Of a DNA stretch of 64,000 bases, positions 39,270 through 47,704 are shown in pieces. Position 1 is the first letter of the stretch. Every line of letters begins with the position of its first letter. This DNA is from UBA6107 sp964459385. GTDB taxonomy: Bacteria; Chloroflexota; Anaerolineae; Anaerolineales; Anaerolineaceae. A model generated the notes under the pieces. The model searched no databases. It worked only from the letters and a program-made list of their open reading frames with translations, and was not told the origin of the DNA. The position numbers were made by a program, and so were the translations under genes. The DNA lies in assembly GCA_964459385.1 (NCBI GenBank), contig CAYWLG010000011.1, forward strand, positions 1 through 64,000, in the 5' to 3' direction.

Positions 39270-40592
39270 ATGACCCGAATCCGAACGTTAATTATGGGAG
39301 CCGCTGGACGCGATTTTCACAACTTCAATGTGTTCTTTCGCGACAATAACGATTATGAAGTAGTTGCTTTCACCGCAACGCAGATTCCCAATATCGAAGG
39401 CAGAAAATACCCTGCGGCGTTGGCCGGTTCTTTGTACCCCGCCGGAATTCCCATCTACCCTGAAAGCGATCTGGTCAAATTGATCAAAGACCTCAAGGTA
39501 GAGCAGGTCGTGTTTGCCTACAGCGATGTGCCGCATGAAGTTGTGATGCACAAGGCTTCCACCGTGATGGCGGCCGGCGCGGACTTCCGTTTGATGGGCT
39601 TGAACACCACCCAGATCAAATCGACCAAACCGGTCGTTTCGATCTGCGCAGTGCGCACCGGCTCTGGCAAGAGCCAGACCACGCGTCGCGTAGCAGACAT
39701 CCTCACCAAGATGGGCTATAAAGTGGCTGCGATTCGCCACCCGATGCCCTATGGTGATCTGGTCAAGCAGAAGGTGCAGCGCTTTGCCTCTTATGCCGAC
39801 CTCGACAAACACGAATGCACCATTGAAGAGCGCGAAGAATACGAACCGCATCTGGATAACGGCGTGATCGTCTATGCCGGTGTGGATTACGAAGCCATTC
39901 TGCGCCAGGCCGAGCAGGAAGTGGATATCGTGCTCTGGGATGGCGGTAACAACGACTTCCCGTTCTACAAATCGGATCTGAACATCGTCGTTGCCGATCC
40001 GCATCGCCCGGGCCATGAAAAATCCTATCATCCCGGCGAGACCAATGTGCGCATGGCGGACGTTTTCGTGATCAACAAGGTGGATACCGCTGACCCCGAC
40101 AAAGTGATCGAGGTTCGCAATACCCTGCATGAGTTGAATCCGAACGCCATCGTAATCGAAGGTGCCTCTCCTTTGTTTGTGGATGACCCCGATGCCATTC
40201 GTGGTAAACGTGTGCTCGTCATCGAAGACGGCCCCACCCTGACTCATGGTGAGATGGCCTACGGTGCCGGTTGGGTGGCTGCCCGCCGCTTTGGCGCCGG
40301 TGAGATCGTTGACCCGCGCCCGTTCGCGGTGGGCTCGATCCATGACACCTATGTCAAATATCCCAAGACCGGCACTATTTTGCCTGCGATGGGTTATGGC
40401 GATGCCATGGTCAAAGACCTGGAAAAGACCATCAACAAAGCCGATGTTGATCTGGTCATCTCTGCGACCCCGATCGATCTGACCCGCATCATCAAAGTGA
40501 ACAAGCCCATGCAGCGCGTTCGCTATGAACTGCAAGAGATCGGCAAACCGAATCTTGAGGACATCCTCAAAGCGAAATTTGCCAAAAAGTAA
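39270..40592 (+). CDS. Cyclic 2,3-diphosphoglycerate synthase-like P-loop protein
   Basis: A 440-residue protein of the family annotated as cyclic 2,3-diphosphoglycerate synthetase. The N-terminal dinucleotide-fold segment (RTLIMGAAGRDFHNFN) is followed by a P-loop TGSGKSQT (130-137), DGGNNDFPFY and a G4-like NKVD (near 265). In methanogens the enzyme cyclises 2,3-bisphosphoglycerate to a thermoprotective osmolyte. Bacterial members are widespread and mostly untested; a GTPase or 'predicted GTPase' role has also been proposed by annotation. A strong AAAGGAGA site precedes the ATG. It lies 45 bases after argS and ends in a terminator with a large loop. Confidence 0.85.
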   Translation: MTRIRTLIMGAAGRDFHNFNVFFRDNNDYEVVAFTATQIPNIEGRKYPAALAGSLYPAGIPIYPESDLVKLIKDLKVEQVVFAYSDVPHEVVMHKASTVMAAGADFRLMGLNTTQIKSTKPVVSICAVRTGSGKSQTTRRVADILTKMGYKVAAIRHPMPYGDLVKQKVQRFASYADLDKHECTIEEREEYEPHLDNGVIVYAGVDYEAILRQAEQEVDIVLWDGGNNDFPFYKSDLNIVVADPHRPGHEKSYHPGETNVRMADVFVINKVDTADPDKVIEVRNTLHELNPNAIVIEGASPLFVDDPDAIRGKRVLVIEDGPTLTHGEMAYGAGWVAARRFGAGEIVDPRPFAVGSIHDTYVKYPKTGTILPAMGYGDAMVKDLEKTINKADVDLVISATPIDLTRIIKVNKPMQRVRYELQEIGKPNLEDILKAKFAKK

Positions 40593-40604
40593 TCCGTGAC
40601 TCCT

Positions 40605-40670
40605 AAATCAGGAATTGGTGTAAACTGTTCATGGGTGAACCGCCCACAGCCAGCCAATTCCTGATTTTTT
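40605..40670 (+). terminator. Terminator with nested hairpin upstream of obgE
   Basis: A 14-bp perfect outer stem AAATCAGGAATTGG/CCAATTCCTGATTT (40605-40618, 40654-40667) ends in a T run. The 35-base loop folds again (GTTCA-TGGG-TGAAC at 40627-40640). It ends 17 bases before the obgE ATG and could attenuate obgE. Confidence 0.8.
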
Positions 40671-40686
40671 ACGAAAGAATCTACTT

Positions 40687-41952
40687 ATGTTTATTGATGA
40701 AGCCAAAATTTATGTGCGTTCCGGCCGGGGTGGGGCGGGGATGGTTCATTTTCACAGAGAAAAATATGTGCCGCGCGGTGGCCCGGATGGGGGAGACGGA
40801 GGGCGCGGCGGGGATGTGGTGTTTGAAGTGATTCCCACGCTAAATACGCTGCAGAGCTTCAGATATAAGCACAAATATGTTGCTGAGGATGGCCAGAACG
40901 GTGGCCCCAGTAATATGACCGGCAAATCGGCGCATAACCTGGTGATTCAGGTGCCGCCGGGTACTTTAATCTATGATGATAACAGCGGCGAACTCTTGGG
41001 TGACCTGGTGGAATCGCATCAACAGTTGACCCTGTGCAAGGGCGGCCGCGGCGGGCTGGGCAACCAGCATTTTGCCACTTCGCGCAATCAGGCGCCGCGC
41101 ACAGCCGAAAAAGGGGAACCGCCCGAAGAGCGTTACCTGCGCCTGGAATTGAAGCTGCTGGCGGATGTCGGCATTGTGGGTGTGCCGAATGCAGGCAAAT
41201 CGAGCTTTTTGGCTGCTGTCACCAATGCCACCCCCAAGATCGCCAACTATCCCTTTACCACGATCGAACCCAATTTGGGTGTTGCCAATTTGGATGACGA
41301 TACTTCCTTGATCCTGGCGGATATTCCCGGCTTGATCGAGGGCGCCCACGAAGGGGTCGGCCTGGGCTATGCCTTTTTGCGTCACATTCAGCGGACGAAA
41401 GTGCTGATCCACGTTTTAGATGGATTGAGCGAAGACCCGCTGGCAGATTTTTCGCAGATCAACTCGGAACTGGCAATGTTCGACCCGAAATTGGGCAAGA
41501 AACCGCAGATCGTGGTGTTCAACAAGGTAGATCTGCCTGAAGTAAAAGAAAAATGGCCGGCTGTCAAAAAGAAATTGAACAAAGAAGGATACTTCTTGTT
41601 TGAGATTTCGGCCGCCACACACGAAAATCTCACCCCGGTACTGTGGAAAGCCCACGAATTATTGCAGACCGCCGTAGAGGAGCCGGTAGTTGAACCACAG
41701 ATTCCGGTCTATAAACCTGAAGAAGACCCACGTGCCTTTGAGATCGTGCGTGAGAGTGATGGTGGCTGGCGTGTGATCGGCAAGGCCATCGAGCGGGCAG
41801 CCGAAATGACCTACTGGGAACATGATGGGTCCCGTCGGCGTTTCCAGCGCTTGATGGAACGGTTGGGAATTGATGAAGCACTCAGGCGTGCCGGGGTCGA
41901 AGAAGGGGACAGCGTTTACATCGGCGAAAATGAGCTGGAGTGGCAGGAGTAG
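40687..41952 (+). CDS. obgE: GTPase ObgE/CgtA
   Basis: A 421-residue Obg GTPase involved in 50S ribosome assembly and stress signalling. The Gly-rich Obg domain (about 1-158, with GRGGAGMVHFHREKYVPRGGPDGGDGG-type repeats) is followed by the G domain: G1 GVPNAGKS (165-172), G3 DIPGLIEGA, and G4 NKVD. A C-terminal OCT domain (about 345-420) is present, as in Gram-positive and Chloroflexota forms. nadD starts 2 bases after its stop, the common obg-nadD pairing. Confidence 0.97.
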   Translation: MFIDEAKIYVRSGRGGAGMVHFHREKYVPRGGPDGGDGGRGGDVVFEVIPTLNTLQSFRYKHKYVAEDGQNGGPSNMTGKSAHNLVIQVPPGTLIYDDNSGELLGDLVESHQQLTLCKGGRGGLGNQHFATSRNQAPRTAEKGEPPEERYLRLELKLLADVGIVGVPNAGKSSFLAAVTNATPKIANYPFTTIEPNLGVANLDDDTSLILADIPGLIEGAHEGVGLGYAFLRHIQRTKVLIHVLDGLSEDPLADFSQINSELAMFDPKLGKKPQIVVFNKVDLPEVKEKWPAVKKKLNKEGYFLFEISAATHENLTPVLWKAHELLQTAVEEPVVEPQIPVYKPEEDPRAFEIVRESDGGWRVIGKAIERAAEMTYWEHDGSRRRFQRLMERLGIDEALRRAGVEEGDSVYIGENELEWQE

Positions 41953-41954
41953 AA

Positions 41955-42557
41955 ATGCGTATAGGCATTTTTGGTGGTACTTTTGACCCTCCGCACGTTG
42001 GGCACCTTATTCTGGCCGAAGAATGCCGCACCCAGTTGAATTTGGATAAGCTGTTGTGGGTGGTGACGGATAACCCGCCACACAAGCGCTACGTGAACGT
42101 CAGCCCCATTGAGGGCCGCGTGCAGTTGGTTGAAAAAGCCATTGACGGGAACCCTGCCTTTGCGATCTCACGTGTGGATATTGACCGTCCCGGGCCGCAT
42201 TACGCCATCGATACCGTGCGCCTGCTCGAGGAACAATTTCCCAAAGCCGAGATGTATTATTTGATGGGCGGCGATTCGCTCCACGATCTGCCCACCTGGA
42301 GCCGCCCGCAGGATTTTGTTAAAGTGTGCGACGGCATTGGGGTGATGCGCAGACATGCCGATCAGGTAGACCTGGAATCGCTCGAAAAGGTGCTGCCGGG
42401 TATAACGCACAAAGTACACCTGGTAGAAGCGCCAATTTTGGAAATTTCATCCCATCAGATCCGCCAGAGAATCTACGACGGGCAAGGGTACCGCTATTAT
42501 TTGCGCGATGCGGTTTATCGAGCTATCAAGGAGATGGGTTTTTACACCGAAAAATAA
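41955..42557 (+). CDS. nadD: Nicotinate-nucleotide adenylyltransferase
   Basis: A 200-residue cytoplasmic enzyme that makes deamido-NAD from nicotinate mononucleotide and ATP. The nucleotidyltransferase motif GTFDPPHVGH (8-17) and the terminal ISSHQIRQRI are typical. WVVTDNPPHK and MGGDSLHDLPTW fit NadD rather than CoaD. The ATG at 41955 follows AGGAG and lies 2 bases after obgE; the longer frame from 41940 would overlap obgE. Ends in a bidirectional terminator. Confidence 0.96.
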   Translation: MRIGIFGGTFDPPHVGHLILAEECRTQLNLDKLLWVVTDNPPHKRYVNVSPIEGRVQLVEKAIDGNPAFAISRVDIDRPGPHYAIDTVRLLEEQFPKAEMYYLMGGDSLHDLPTWSRPQDFVKVCDGIGVMRRHADQVDLESLEKVLPGITHKVHLVEAPILEISSHQIRQRIYDGQGYRYYLRDAVYRAIKEMGFYTEK

Positions 42558-42580
42558 AAGAGGCCTCAGGCCTCTTTTTT
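42557..42580. terminator. Bidirectional terminator after nadD
   Basis: AAAGAGGCC/GGCCTCTTT stem (42557-42565, 42569-42577) with T-run, between converging nadD and the C45-family gene. Confidence 0.88.
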
Positions 42581-43681
42581 CTAAATATCCACATTGTAGG
42601 TGTGAAATTTGTTCTTGCAGGGATTTCCCCACGAGACGACCATCTGGCGGGAGGTCAGGTCCATGATCATGCTCACAATGGTTTTTTCCCGATCCATAGG
42701 GTCAAGATCGAAAACGGAGTGGTTACAGATCGAATCGGGGTAATTCACGTGATCCTGTAAGATGGCTTGTAGCGATTTGATCGAGTGCTTCTTGTTTTCT
42801 TTTAGAAGCCGCAGGGCACGGTAATAACGCACCCGGGTATGGATGAGTTCATCGGATTCGTTTTCGATGGACTCCATTTTGGGGGAGAGGTAGTTATTGG
42901 TGTGGGCGATATAACCGTCTAGACCATAGATGAGGTCAAAGTTGCGTGCCGAGACTTCTACATTATAGAGTTCACCGCTTTCATGTGCGATCAGGTGGTT
43001 GTAACCGGCGGCGCGCAAAGGCACCACGGCGTGTCTGAACGCCTGGCCGATGGTTTTGGCACCCAACACCGCGCGCGATACGATGACGCGCGGAATGCCG
43101 ATACGAGAATCGGAGGGATAAACCGTGTCACAGCATTGGGCGATGCCGGCGGCGTTGAAACCGACATTGGGGAGCAAGCCACCGTATGACATGGCTACGA
43201 TGGGGGGCTCATCGTTGGGTTCCATGTGCACGATGTAGACATCGGGCTCGTCATCGGGCAGCCAATCTTCATTGTGGGCTACCAGCACATGCCCGTCGGC
43301 AGTGCAGGTTTCGTTCACCCCCAGGCTGGTGCATTTGGTCAGGTGAAGTGCGTCGGTCGTCACGGCCTCAAGGCCATTGACCACAGCCAGCTCGGTGTAA
43401 TTGACGTTGGCGCCCTCAGCAATGCCCAGCAATTCATCCACGTACTGCGGGTAGCGCTCCTGAGCGAAGGGCATATATTTGCGCGCCTGAATTTGCGCGC
43501 CATCCCAGGTCAATTGCAGGTTATTGTAAGTGGATTCGACAAGGGAACGTGCATTGGTAATGCTGTGTTCGATCAAAGAACGGCAAGCCTCGCCAATTTG
43601 CTGGCCGATTTGGCGATGCGAGCCTTTCACATGAATAAAGGGTGGGGGACTTGTATGTAATACTGCTGAATTGTCTGTCAT
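42581..43681 (-). CDS. C45-family acyltransferase/peptidase-like Ntn hydrolase
   Basis: A 366-residue protein resembling the acyl-CoA:6-aminopenicillanate acyltransferase (IAT) family. Such proteins cut themselves before a Cys that becomes the N-terminal nucleophile; here Cys117 in LTKCTSLGV. Other family signs are GSHRQIGQQIGEA (20-32), AHNEDW and NVGFNAAGIA. The bacterial members act on unknown amides; penicillin chemistry should not be assumed. There is no signal peptide. It is monocistronic. Confidence 0.88.
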   Translation of the reverse strand: MTDNSAVLHTSPPPFIHVKGSHRQIGQQIGEACRSLIEHSITNARSLVESTYNNLQLTWDGAQIQARKYMPFAQERYPQYVDELLGIAEGANVNYTELAVVNGLEAVTTDALHLTKCTSLGVNETCTADGHVLVAHNEDWLPDDEPDVYIVHMEPNDEPPIVAMSYGGLLPNVGFNAAGIAQCCDTVYPSDSRIGIPRVIVSRAVLGAKTIGQAFRHAVVPLRAAGYNHLIAHESGELYNVEVSARNFDLIYGLDGYIAHTNNYLSPKMESIENESDELIHTRVRYYRALRLLKENKKHSIKSLQAILQDHVNYPDSICNHSVFDLDPMDREKTIVSMIMDLTSRQMVVSWGNPCKNKFHTYNVDI

Positions 43682-43724
43682 GGGGTTAACTATAAGCGAA
43701 TTTCATCTGAAGGGCAAGGACAAC

Positions 43725-43750
43725 AAAAACAGCCCTCTTATGAGGGCTGT
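43725..43750 (-). terminator. Terminator of the sigma-factor operon
   Basis: ACAGCCCTC/GAGGGCTGT stem (43729-43737, 43742-43750), with five A at 43725-43729 that read as T on the minus strand. It lies just past the lipoprotein stop at 43770. Confidence 0.85.
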
Positions 43751-43769
43751 TAGTGACAAATTATGCGGG

Positions 43770-44618
43770 TTATTGCCGAATCAGATTTAGATTTCCCAAG
43801 GCCATTTCCACGTTTATGGTGATGGTGGGGCCTTCGGAGCCACTTTCGTAGCGGGAACCGTCAATCGTCCACGTGCCGTTAACATTTACGTTGGTCAGCC
43901 CGCCGTTGATGACCACCAAAGTGTGCGCGCCGGTTGGGACGATGATCTTGACATCGCTGACGCCGGAACTTAATTTCACGGAGATGTCTCGATTAAGCTC
44001 ACCCGAAAAATCGAGAGTGTAACTGCCGGCACCGCTTTCAAAGTTGATCACGTCCACGTTGGCGTTTCCCAACCCGAGCAGTTTCACCTCAGAGGCGCCG
44101 GTCTTGTACTGCAAGCGATGCATAACGACCGGGTTTGCCTGATCAAAACGAACGGTGGCTTGGCTGGCGCCGTCACTGATATCCAGGTTCGTGAGCGATA
44201 AACCACTGAGATCCAGGGTTCCTTGATAGGCGCCTGCATTCACTTCCAACGCGAGCGGGGTGTTGCCGAGTTTCAAAGACCAGTTGTTTTTGATCTTGCC
44301 ATTGGGGATGCCGGCATTGGTGGTATGCGATTGGGTGATCAACACCCCATCTGAAAGTGCACGGATGCTGGGCTGCCAGTCTGCAACGTTGTAGACCACC
44401 GTGCCTTCCACCAGCGAATCGCTGCCGCCGCTGATATCCAGCTTGCCGCCGCCCATCTCGATTTTGACCTCTGATTCTTCTACACCAGCGGGGACGGGTT
44501 CATTAATGTTTAGTTCGTGAGTTTCACTGGTTTCAATGGCCGGCACGTTGACGCTGAATGAGCAGGCCATCAAGGTTACGGCAACGAGCACCAGTGAAGC
44601 GATCTTTATCAATTTCAT
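43770..44618 (-). CDS. Lipoprotein with beta-helix 'toast-rack'-like domain
   Basis: A 282-residue lipoprotein; lipobox LMAC, Cys19. The mature part is repetitive beta-strand sequence rich in Gly, Asn, Val and Asp, as in toast-rack/DUF2154 and DUF4097-type domains linked to envelope-stress systems (LiaF-like). It is the last gene of the ECF-sigma operon, 25 bases after the bactofilin-like gene, so it is likely an output of that envelope-stress regulon. Molecular role unknown. Confidence 0.82.
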   Translation of the reverse strand: MKLIKIASLVLVAVTLMACSFSVNVPAIETSETHELNINEPVPAGVEESEVKIEMGGGKLDISGGSDSLVEGTVVYNVADWQPSIRALSDGVLITQSHTTNAGIPNGKIKNNWSLKLGNTPLALEVNAGAYQGTLDLSGLSLTNLDISDGASQATVRFDQANPVVMHRLQYKTGASEVKLLGLGNANVDVINFESGAGSYTLDFSGELNRDISVKLSSGVSDVKIIVPTGAHTLVVINGGLTNVNVNGTWTIDGSRYESGSEGPTITINVEMALGNLNLIRQ

Positions 44619-44643
44619 TTTTCTCCAAATTCTTTCTTGAACG

Positions 44644-45684
44644 CTACTCGTTTCCCATTGGGGGTTGAATGTCAGCAGGGGGCACGGGTGTCGGCTGAAC
44701 TTTTACAGGGGCTTGCATCTGACTAAGCGCGAATTTGGTCGAACCAAAACGGCTGATCACCACTGCGCCCAGAGTGAACATGGCGACCAAGAAACCGAGC
44801 AGCCAACCCAGGCAGGGAATGAGGCTGATCAGACCGACCACCAGGCTAAGCAGCAAGGTGCCGATGCCGGCAGAAACGGCGGCGGGCCAGTTGGCCTTGA
44901 ACAGTTTCCCGATCCACTCGCCCAGGTCAAAACCTGCCACGAACCAGCCATACAGGGTGGTCAGTGCAATTGCCAGCACAGAGAAGATCATCACCGGTAT
45001 CAGAATAATGGTGATCGTCATGATGACCAGAACGATGGGCACCCCGATCATGGTGATGAGGCCCACCCCACCGCTCACCCAAAACTCGTGGTTCAAGGTA
45101 TCAGAAACACGTTTGATCTGCGTGGGGAAGATCAACGCCACCACCACTGCCAGTGCAGCCAACGCCAATGATTCAAAAGCAACTGCCAGTATCTTTTCAA
45201 GCAGTCCGGGGCTGGGTTTCGCCGGGGAGGTTTGTTGCCCGTGGTTTAGGTCCAACTGCAGCGGGGCCTGTTCGGTGATCTGGCCGCTGATCTGCGCACC
45301 GGGGGCGCGTTTGATCGAGGCTCCCACAGAAACGATGTCGCCGTTGATGACGGCGCTGTCGTCCAAACTGACTACGCCGCCGATGGCAACAATATCGCCA
45401 TTTACGCTGCCGGTGATGGTCATGGTCCCGCCCGTGAGCACAATATCCCCGTTCACCTGGGCACCATTTTCGATGGTGACGGTGCCGCCAACGACGAAGA
45501 GGTTGCCCTCCAGCGTTTCGCCGTATTTTAAACGGAAGGTATCGCCGAGAATGAACTTATCTCCATGCTGCAGATTGCCATTCTGAGGTGTAGGCGTCGG
45601 CGATTGCGCTGAAGCGGGAATCGTCAGCAGCATCAGCGAGAAGAGCACCAATAAGATTGAAAGAAACCGGTTCATTTTTTTCAT
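44644..45684 (-). CDS. Bactofilin-like polymer-forming domain plus four-helix membrane protein
   Basis: A 346-residue protein. A signal peptide (about 1-26) is followed by a short beta-helix (about 40-140) with repeats such as NGDIV and GGTVTIENGAQVNGDIVLTGG, the bactofilin/polymer-forming pattern. The C-terminal half (about 165-315) contains four or more membrane helices, with Pro-rich tail. Because of the signal peptide the beta-helix is outside the membrane, unlike cytoplasmic bactofilins. ATG at 45684 overlaps the stop of the anti-sigma gene by ATGA; a second ATG three codons later is also possible. Probably envelope maintenance. Confidence 0.85.
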   Translation of the reverse strand: MKKMNRFLSILLVLFSLMLLTIPASAQSPTPTPQNGNLQHGDKFILGDTFRLKYGETLEGNLFVVGGTVTIENGAQVNGDIVLTGGTMTITGSVNGDIVAIGGVVSLDDSAVINGDIVSVGASIKRAPGAQISGQITEQAPLQLDLNHGQQTSPAKPSPGLLEKILAVAFESLALAALAVVVALIFPTQIKRVSDTLNHEFWVSGGVGLITMIGVPIVLVIMTITIILIPVMIFSVLAIALTTLYGWFVAGFDLGEWIGKLFKANWPAAVSAGIGTLLLSLVVGLISLIPCLGWLLGFLVAMFTLGAVVISRFGSTKFALSQMQAPVKVQPTPVPPADIQPPMGNE

Positions 45685-46220
45685 TTTGTTGTCCTGATTC
45701 CTTTCAGGGTAATGCGATAAAGTGAAACGCTCCAGGCAACGACAGTGATGCCTACCCAAAGCGAGAGTAACAAACCAAGGCTGAGAACTAAACCGGTTGG
45801 GGCTGCCTTGACGAACGAGGCGACGAAGAACCAGAATTGTGTGACTGCACTCACCAGCTTAACAATGCCAGACAAGAGATTGACTAAAATTGTGATCGGT
45901 GAGATGGGAGGGAGGAGAAGGAATCCAAGCGTGATCGCGGCAGCAAAAGCGGTAGCCACAAAACTGATGATCATGATGCGCGTTTGCTGTTTCTTTTGAG
46001 CGGCACGCCGCGCATCGAGACTATTTTGCCAGCGTTGGCTAAACCCAATCGGGGCTGTGATGATCGGCGCAGTTTTGATCACTTGCCGCGCATCTGCCCA
46101 GGATTGGGACAATTGGGCGCAATGCGGGCAGGCTGCCAGATGCTGATCGAGTTGGCGTTTTTCTTCCGGGCCAACCGGACGATCTTCGAGGATCCAGGCT
46201 TCAAAGGGCTGGTGATTCAT
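45681..46220 (-). CDS. Anti-sigma factor, zinc-finger (ZAS) type
   Basis: A 179-residue protein. The cytoplasmic N-terminal zinc anti-sigma domain has HLAACPHC, giving the H-x3-C-x2-C motif (His27, Cys31, Cys34). Two or three membrane helices follow (about 80-105, 110-140, 145-165). It would hold the neighbouring ECF sigma factor inactive until an envelope or redox signal. The gene overlaps the sigma gene by 20 bases and the next gene by ATGA, consistent with tightly coupled translation. Confidence 0.92.
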   Translation of the reverse strand: MNHQPFEAWILEDRPVGPEEKRQLDQHLAACPHCAQLSQSWADARQVIKTAPIITAPIGFSQRWQNSLDARRAAQKKQQTRIMIISFVATAFAAAITLGFLLLPPISPITILVNLLSGIVKLVSAVTQFWFFVASFVKAAPTGLVLSLGLLLSLWVGITVVAWSVSLYRITLKGIRTTK

Positions 46221-46794
46221 GTGTCCTCCTCTCGTTCACTTGATTTGCTTGGTTTGATGAAAGCATTTCTGCCAGTTGCCGCCTTGAACGATGTAGGCGA
46301 CTTTTTACTGCACTTACTGTTAATGAAAGCATTTGACTAATTTCTTCCTCTGAACAGTCATACCAATATTTTAGAATTACGGCTGCACGGTCCTGTGGGT
46401 TGAGCTGATTGACCAGACCATGCAAAGCATCCCGTTCCTGGTTATGACTGTATTCCTTTTCAGGATTCGGGATGGAGGTATCGGCCAGATCAAGATCGGG
46501 GAACTCATCCAGCTCAAAGAGCGGAAGGCGGCGCTTGCGTTGTTGGTCGATACAGTAATGGGCGGCAATTGAGAGCAGCCAGGTGATGAAAGAACGCTGT
46601 GTATCATATTTTTTTAGATTCTGATAGGCGCGCCAAAAGGTTTCTTGGGCAGCATCTTCAGCAGCAGTTCCTTCTCCAAGCATGCGGTAGCACAGGTTAT
46701 ACACCGGGTTCTGATAGGTTTCTACCAACCGGGTGAAAGCGTCGTCACTGCCGTTTAGTGCTTCTTCAAGCCACTCTTGCTCAGAATTGCTCAC
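46201..46794 (-). CDS. ECF-type RNA polymerase sigma factor
   Basis: A 197-residue RpoE-like sigma factor. Region 2 (about 20-90: AFTRLVETYQNPVYNLCYRMLG, AEDAAQETFWRAY, FITWLLSIA) binds the -10 element. Region 4 (about 130-185: LNPQDRAAVILKYWYDCSEEEISQMLSLTVSAVKSRLHRSRRQL) binds the -35 element. It is the first gene of a four-gene operon with its anti-sigma factor. A sigma-W-like promoter just upstream suggests it drives its own transcription. Confidence 0.95.
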   Translation of the reverse strand: MSNSEQEWLEEALNGSDDAFTRLVETYQNPVYNLCYRMLGEGTAAEDAAQETFWRAYQNLKKYDTQRSFITWLLSIAAHYCIDQQRKRRLPLFELDEFPDLDLADTSIPNPEKEYSHNQERDALHGLVNQLNPQDRAAVILKYWYDCSEEEISQMLSLTVSAVKSRLHRSRRQLAEMLSSNQANQVNERRTHESPAL

Positions 46795-46828
46795 ACATGC
46801 CTCAATGTTTTCTTTTTCTATTGAGGTA

Positions 46829-46854
46829 TACGCAGGTTACTCAAGAAAGTTGCA
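46829..46854 (-). promoter_or_regulatory. Candidate autoregulated ECF promoter
   Basis: On the minus strand, TGCAAC (46849-46854), exactly 16 bases, CGTA (46829-46832). This matches the Bacillus sigma-W pattern TGAAAC-N16-CGTA except for one base, and lies about 35 bases upstream of the sigma gene start. Confidence 0.6.
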
Positions 46855-46885
46855 TCATTGAACAGATATTTATCAAGTACATTCA

Positions 46886-47521
46886 CTAAAATACGATCTC
46901 TTCCTTGCCGGCCAACTTATTCTGGATTCTTTCGACCACTTGGTCGAGATGCTGTGGCTTGTGCACAAAATCGAGATCATCGGTGCGCAAAGTGAGCACG
47001 GGGCAAAGGTCAAAGTTATTCATCCAGTCATCATAAAAATTATCTAGTAACTGCAAGTAGTCGGCAGAGATGGTAGATTCCATTTCGCGGCCGCGCGAAT
47101 GGATGCGATTCATCAGAACATCTACCGGTGCCTTGAGGTAGATCAGCAGGGAAGGTGGGGGAAGTTTTTTAACCACCAGATTATAGATCTGCCAGTAGGT
47201 CTGGTAATCGCGCTCGGTGATATTTTTCATGGCATGTAAGGCGCGCACGAAAATATAGGCATCTTCATAGATGGAACGGTCGATAATGGCAGAGCGCGAC
47301 CCGTTGAACATGTCGAGATGCTGTTCCGCACGATGGCCCAGGAAAAAGACCTGTAAATGAAAAGACCACTGCCGCATATCGGCATAGAAGTCGGCCAGAT
47401 AAGGGTTATCGACCACAGATTCATAGGCGGTCTTCCAGCCTAACCTTTCGCCGATCTTTTCGGTGAGAGAGGTTTTGCCTGAACCGATGTTCCCTGCGAC
47501 GAGGATCAGATGTTTGGGCAT
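46886..47521 (-). CDS. Deoxynucleoside kinase (dAK/dGK type)
   Basis: A 211-residue kinase that phosphorylates deoxyadenosine or deoxyguanosine in nucleotide salvage. The P-loop is GNIGSGKT (10-17). The substrate motif ESVVDNPYLADFY, DRS in IIDRSIYEDAYIF and the lid SRGREMES are as in Bacillus/Mycoplasma Dgk-Dck. The exact base preference is not clear. A good AAGGAGAA site precedes the ATG. It is monocistronic and divergent from the DEAD-box gene. Confidence 0.93.
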   Translation of the reverse strand: MPKHLILVAGNIGSGKTSLTEKIGERLGWKTAYESVVDNPYLADFYADMRQWSFHLQVFFLGHRAEQHLDMFNGSRSAIIDRSIYEDAYIFVRALHAMKNITERDYQTYWQIYNLVVKKLPPPSLLIYLKAPVDVLMNRIHSRGREMESTISADYLQLLDNFYDDWMNNFDLCPVLTLRTDDLDFVHKPQHLDQVVERIQNKLAGKEEIVF

Positions 47522-47554
47522 GGTGCTTCTCCTTGGGCGGATGAGAGTATGCTA

Positions 47555-47560
47555 ATTATA
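47555..47560 (-). promoter_or_regulatory. -10 box of the deoxynucleoside kinase gene
   Basis: TATAAT on the minus strand, 33 bases upstream of the kinase start. The -35 box is weak. Confidence 0.4.
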
Positions 47561-47591
47561 CGCGATTGCAGTATCTCAGGCGGGCATTGCG

Positions 47592-47600
47592 TGTTATAAT
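47592..47600 (+). promoter_or_regulatory. Extended -10 promoter of the DEAD-box gene
   Basis: TGTTATAAT gives a 5' leader of about 97 bases before the ATG at 47705. Confidence 0.55.
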
Positions 47601-47649
47601 CTCGTGCGGCGCTTTTACAGATAGAAGCAGTTCAATTGTATGGTTCAAG

Positions 47650-47680
47650 TGCCTCGCCGGTCTTTTGGCAGGCATTTTTT
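47650..47680 (+). terminator. Attenuator-like hairpin in the DEAD-box leader
   Basis: TGCCTCGCC (47650-47658) pairs with GGCAGGCA (47667-47674) with one bulge, then TTTTTT. It lies after the promoter and before the Shine-Dalgarno GAGGAG, so it would end transcription early unless bypassed. Confidence 0.6.
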
Positions 47681-47704
47681 GTTGTAATTTTGAGGAGTAA
47701 GTAA

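Noticed and set aside
39288..40535. A 415-residue open frame on the minus strand opposite the cDPG-synthase-like gene
   Set aside because: It is antisense to a well-matched family protein with proper ribosome site and spacing; the antisense product has His-rich low-complexity sequence and no family signs.
42581..43681. Penicillin biosynthesis enzyme
   Set aside because: Similarity is to the wider C45 family; no beta-lactam genes are nearby.
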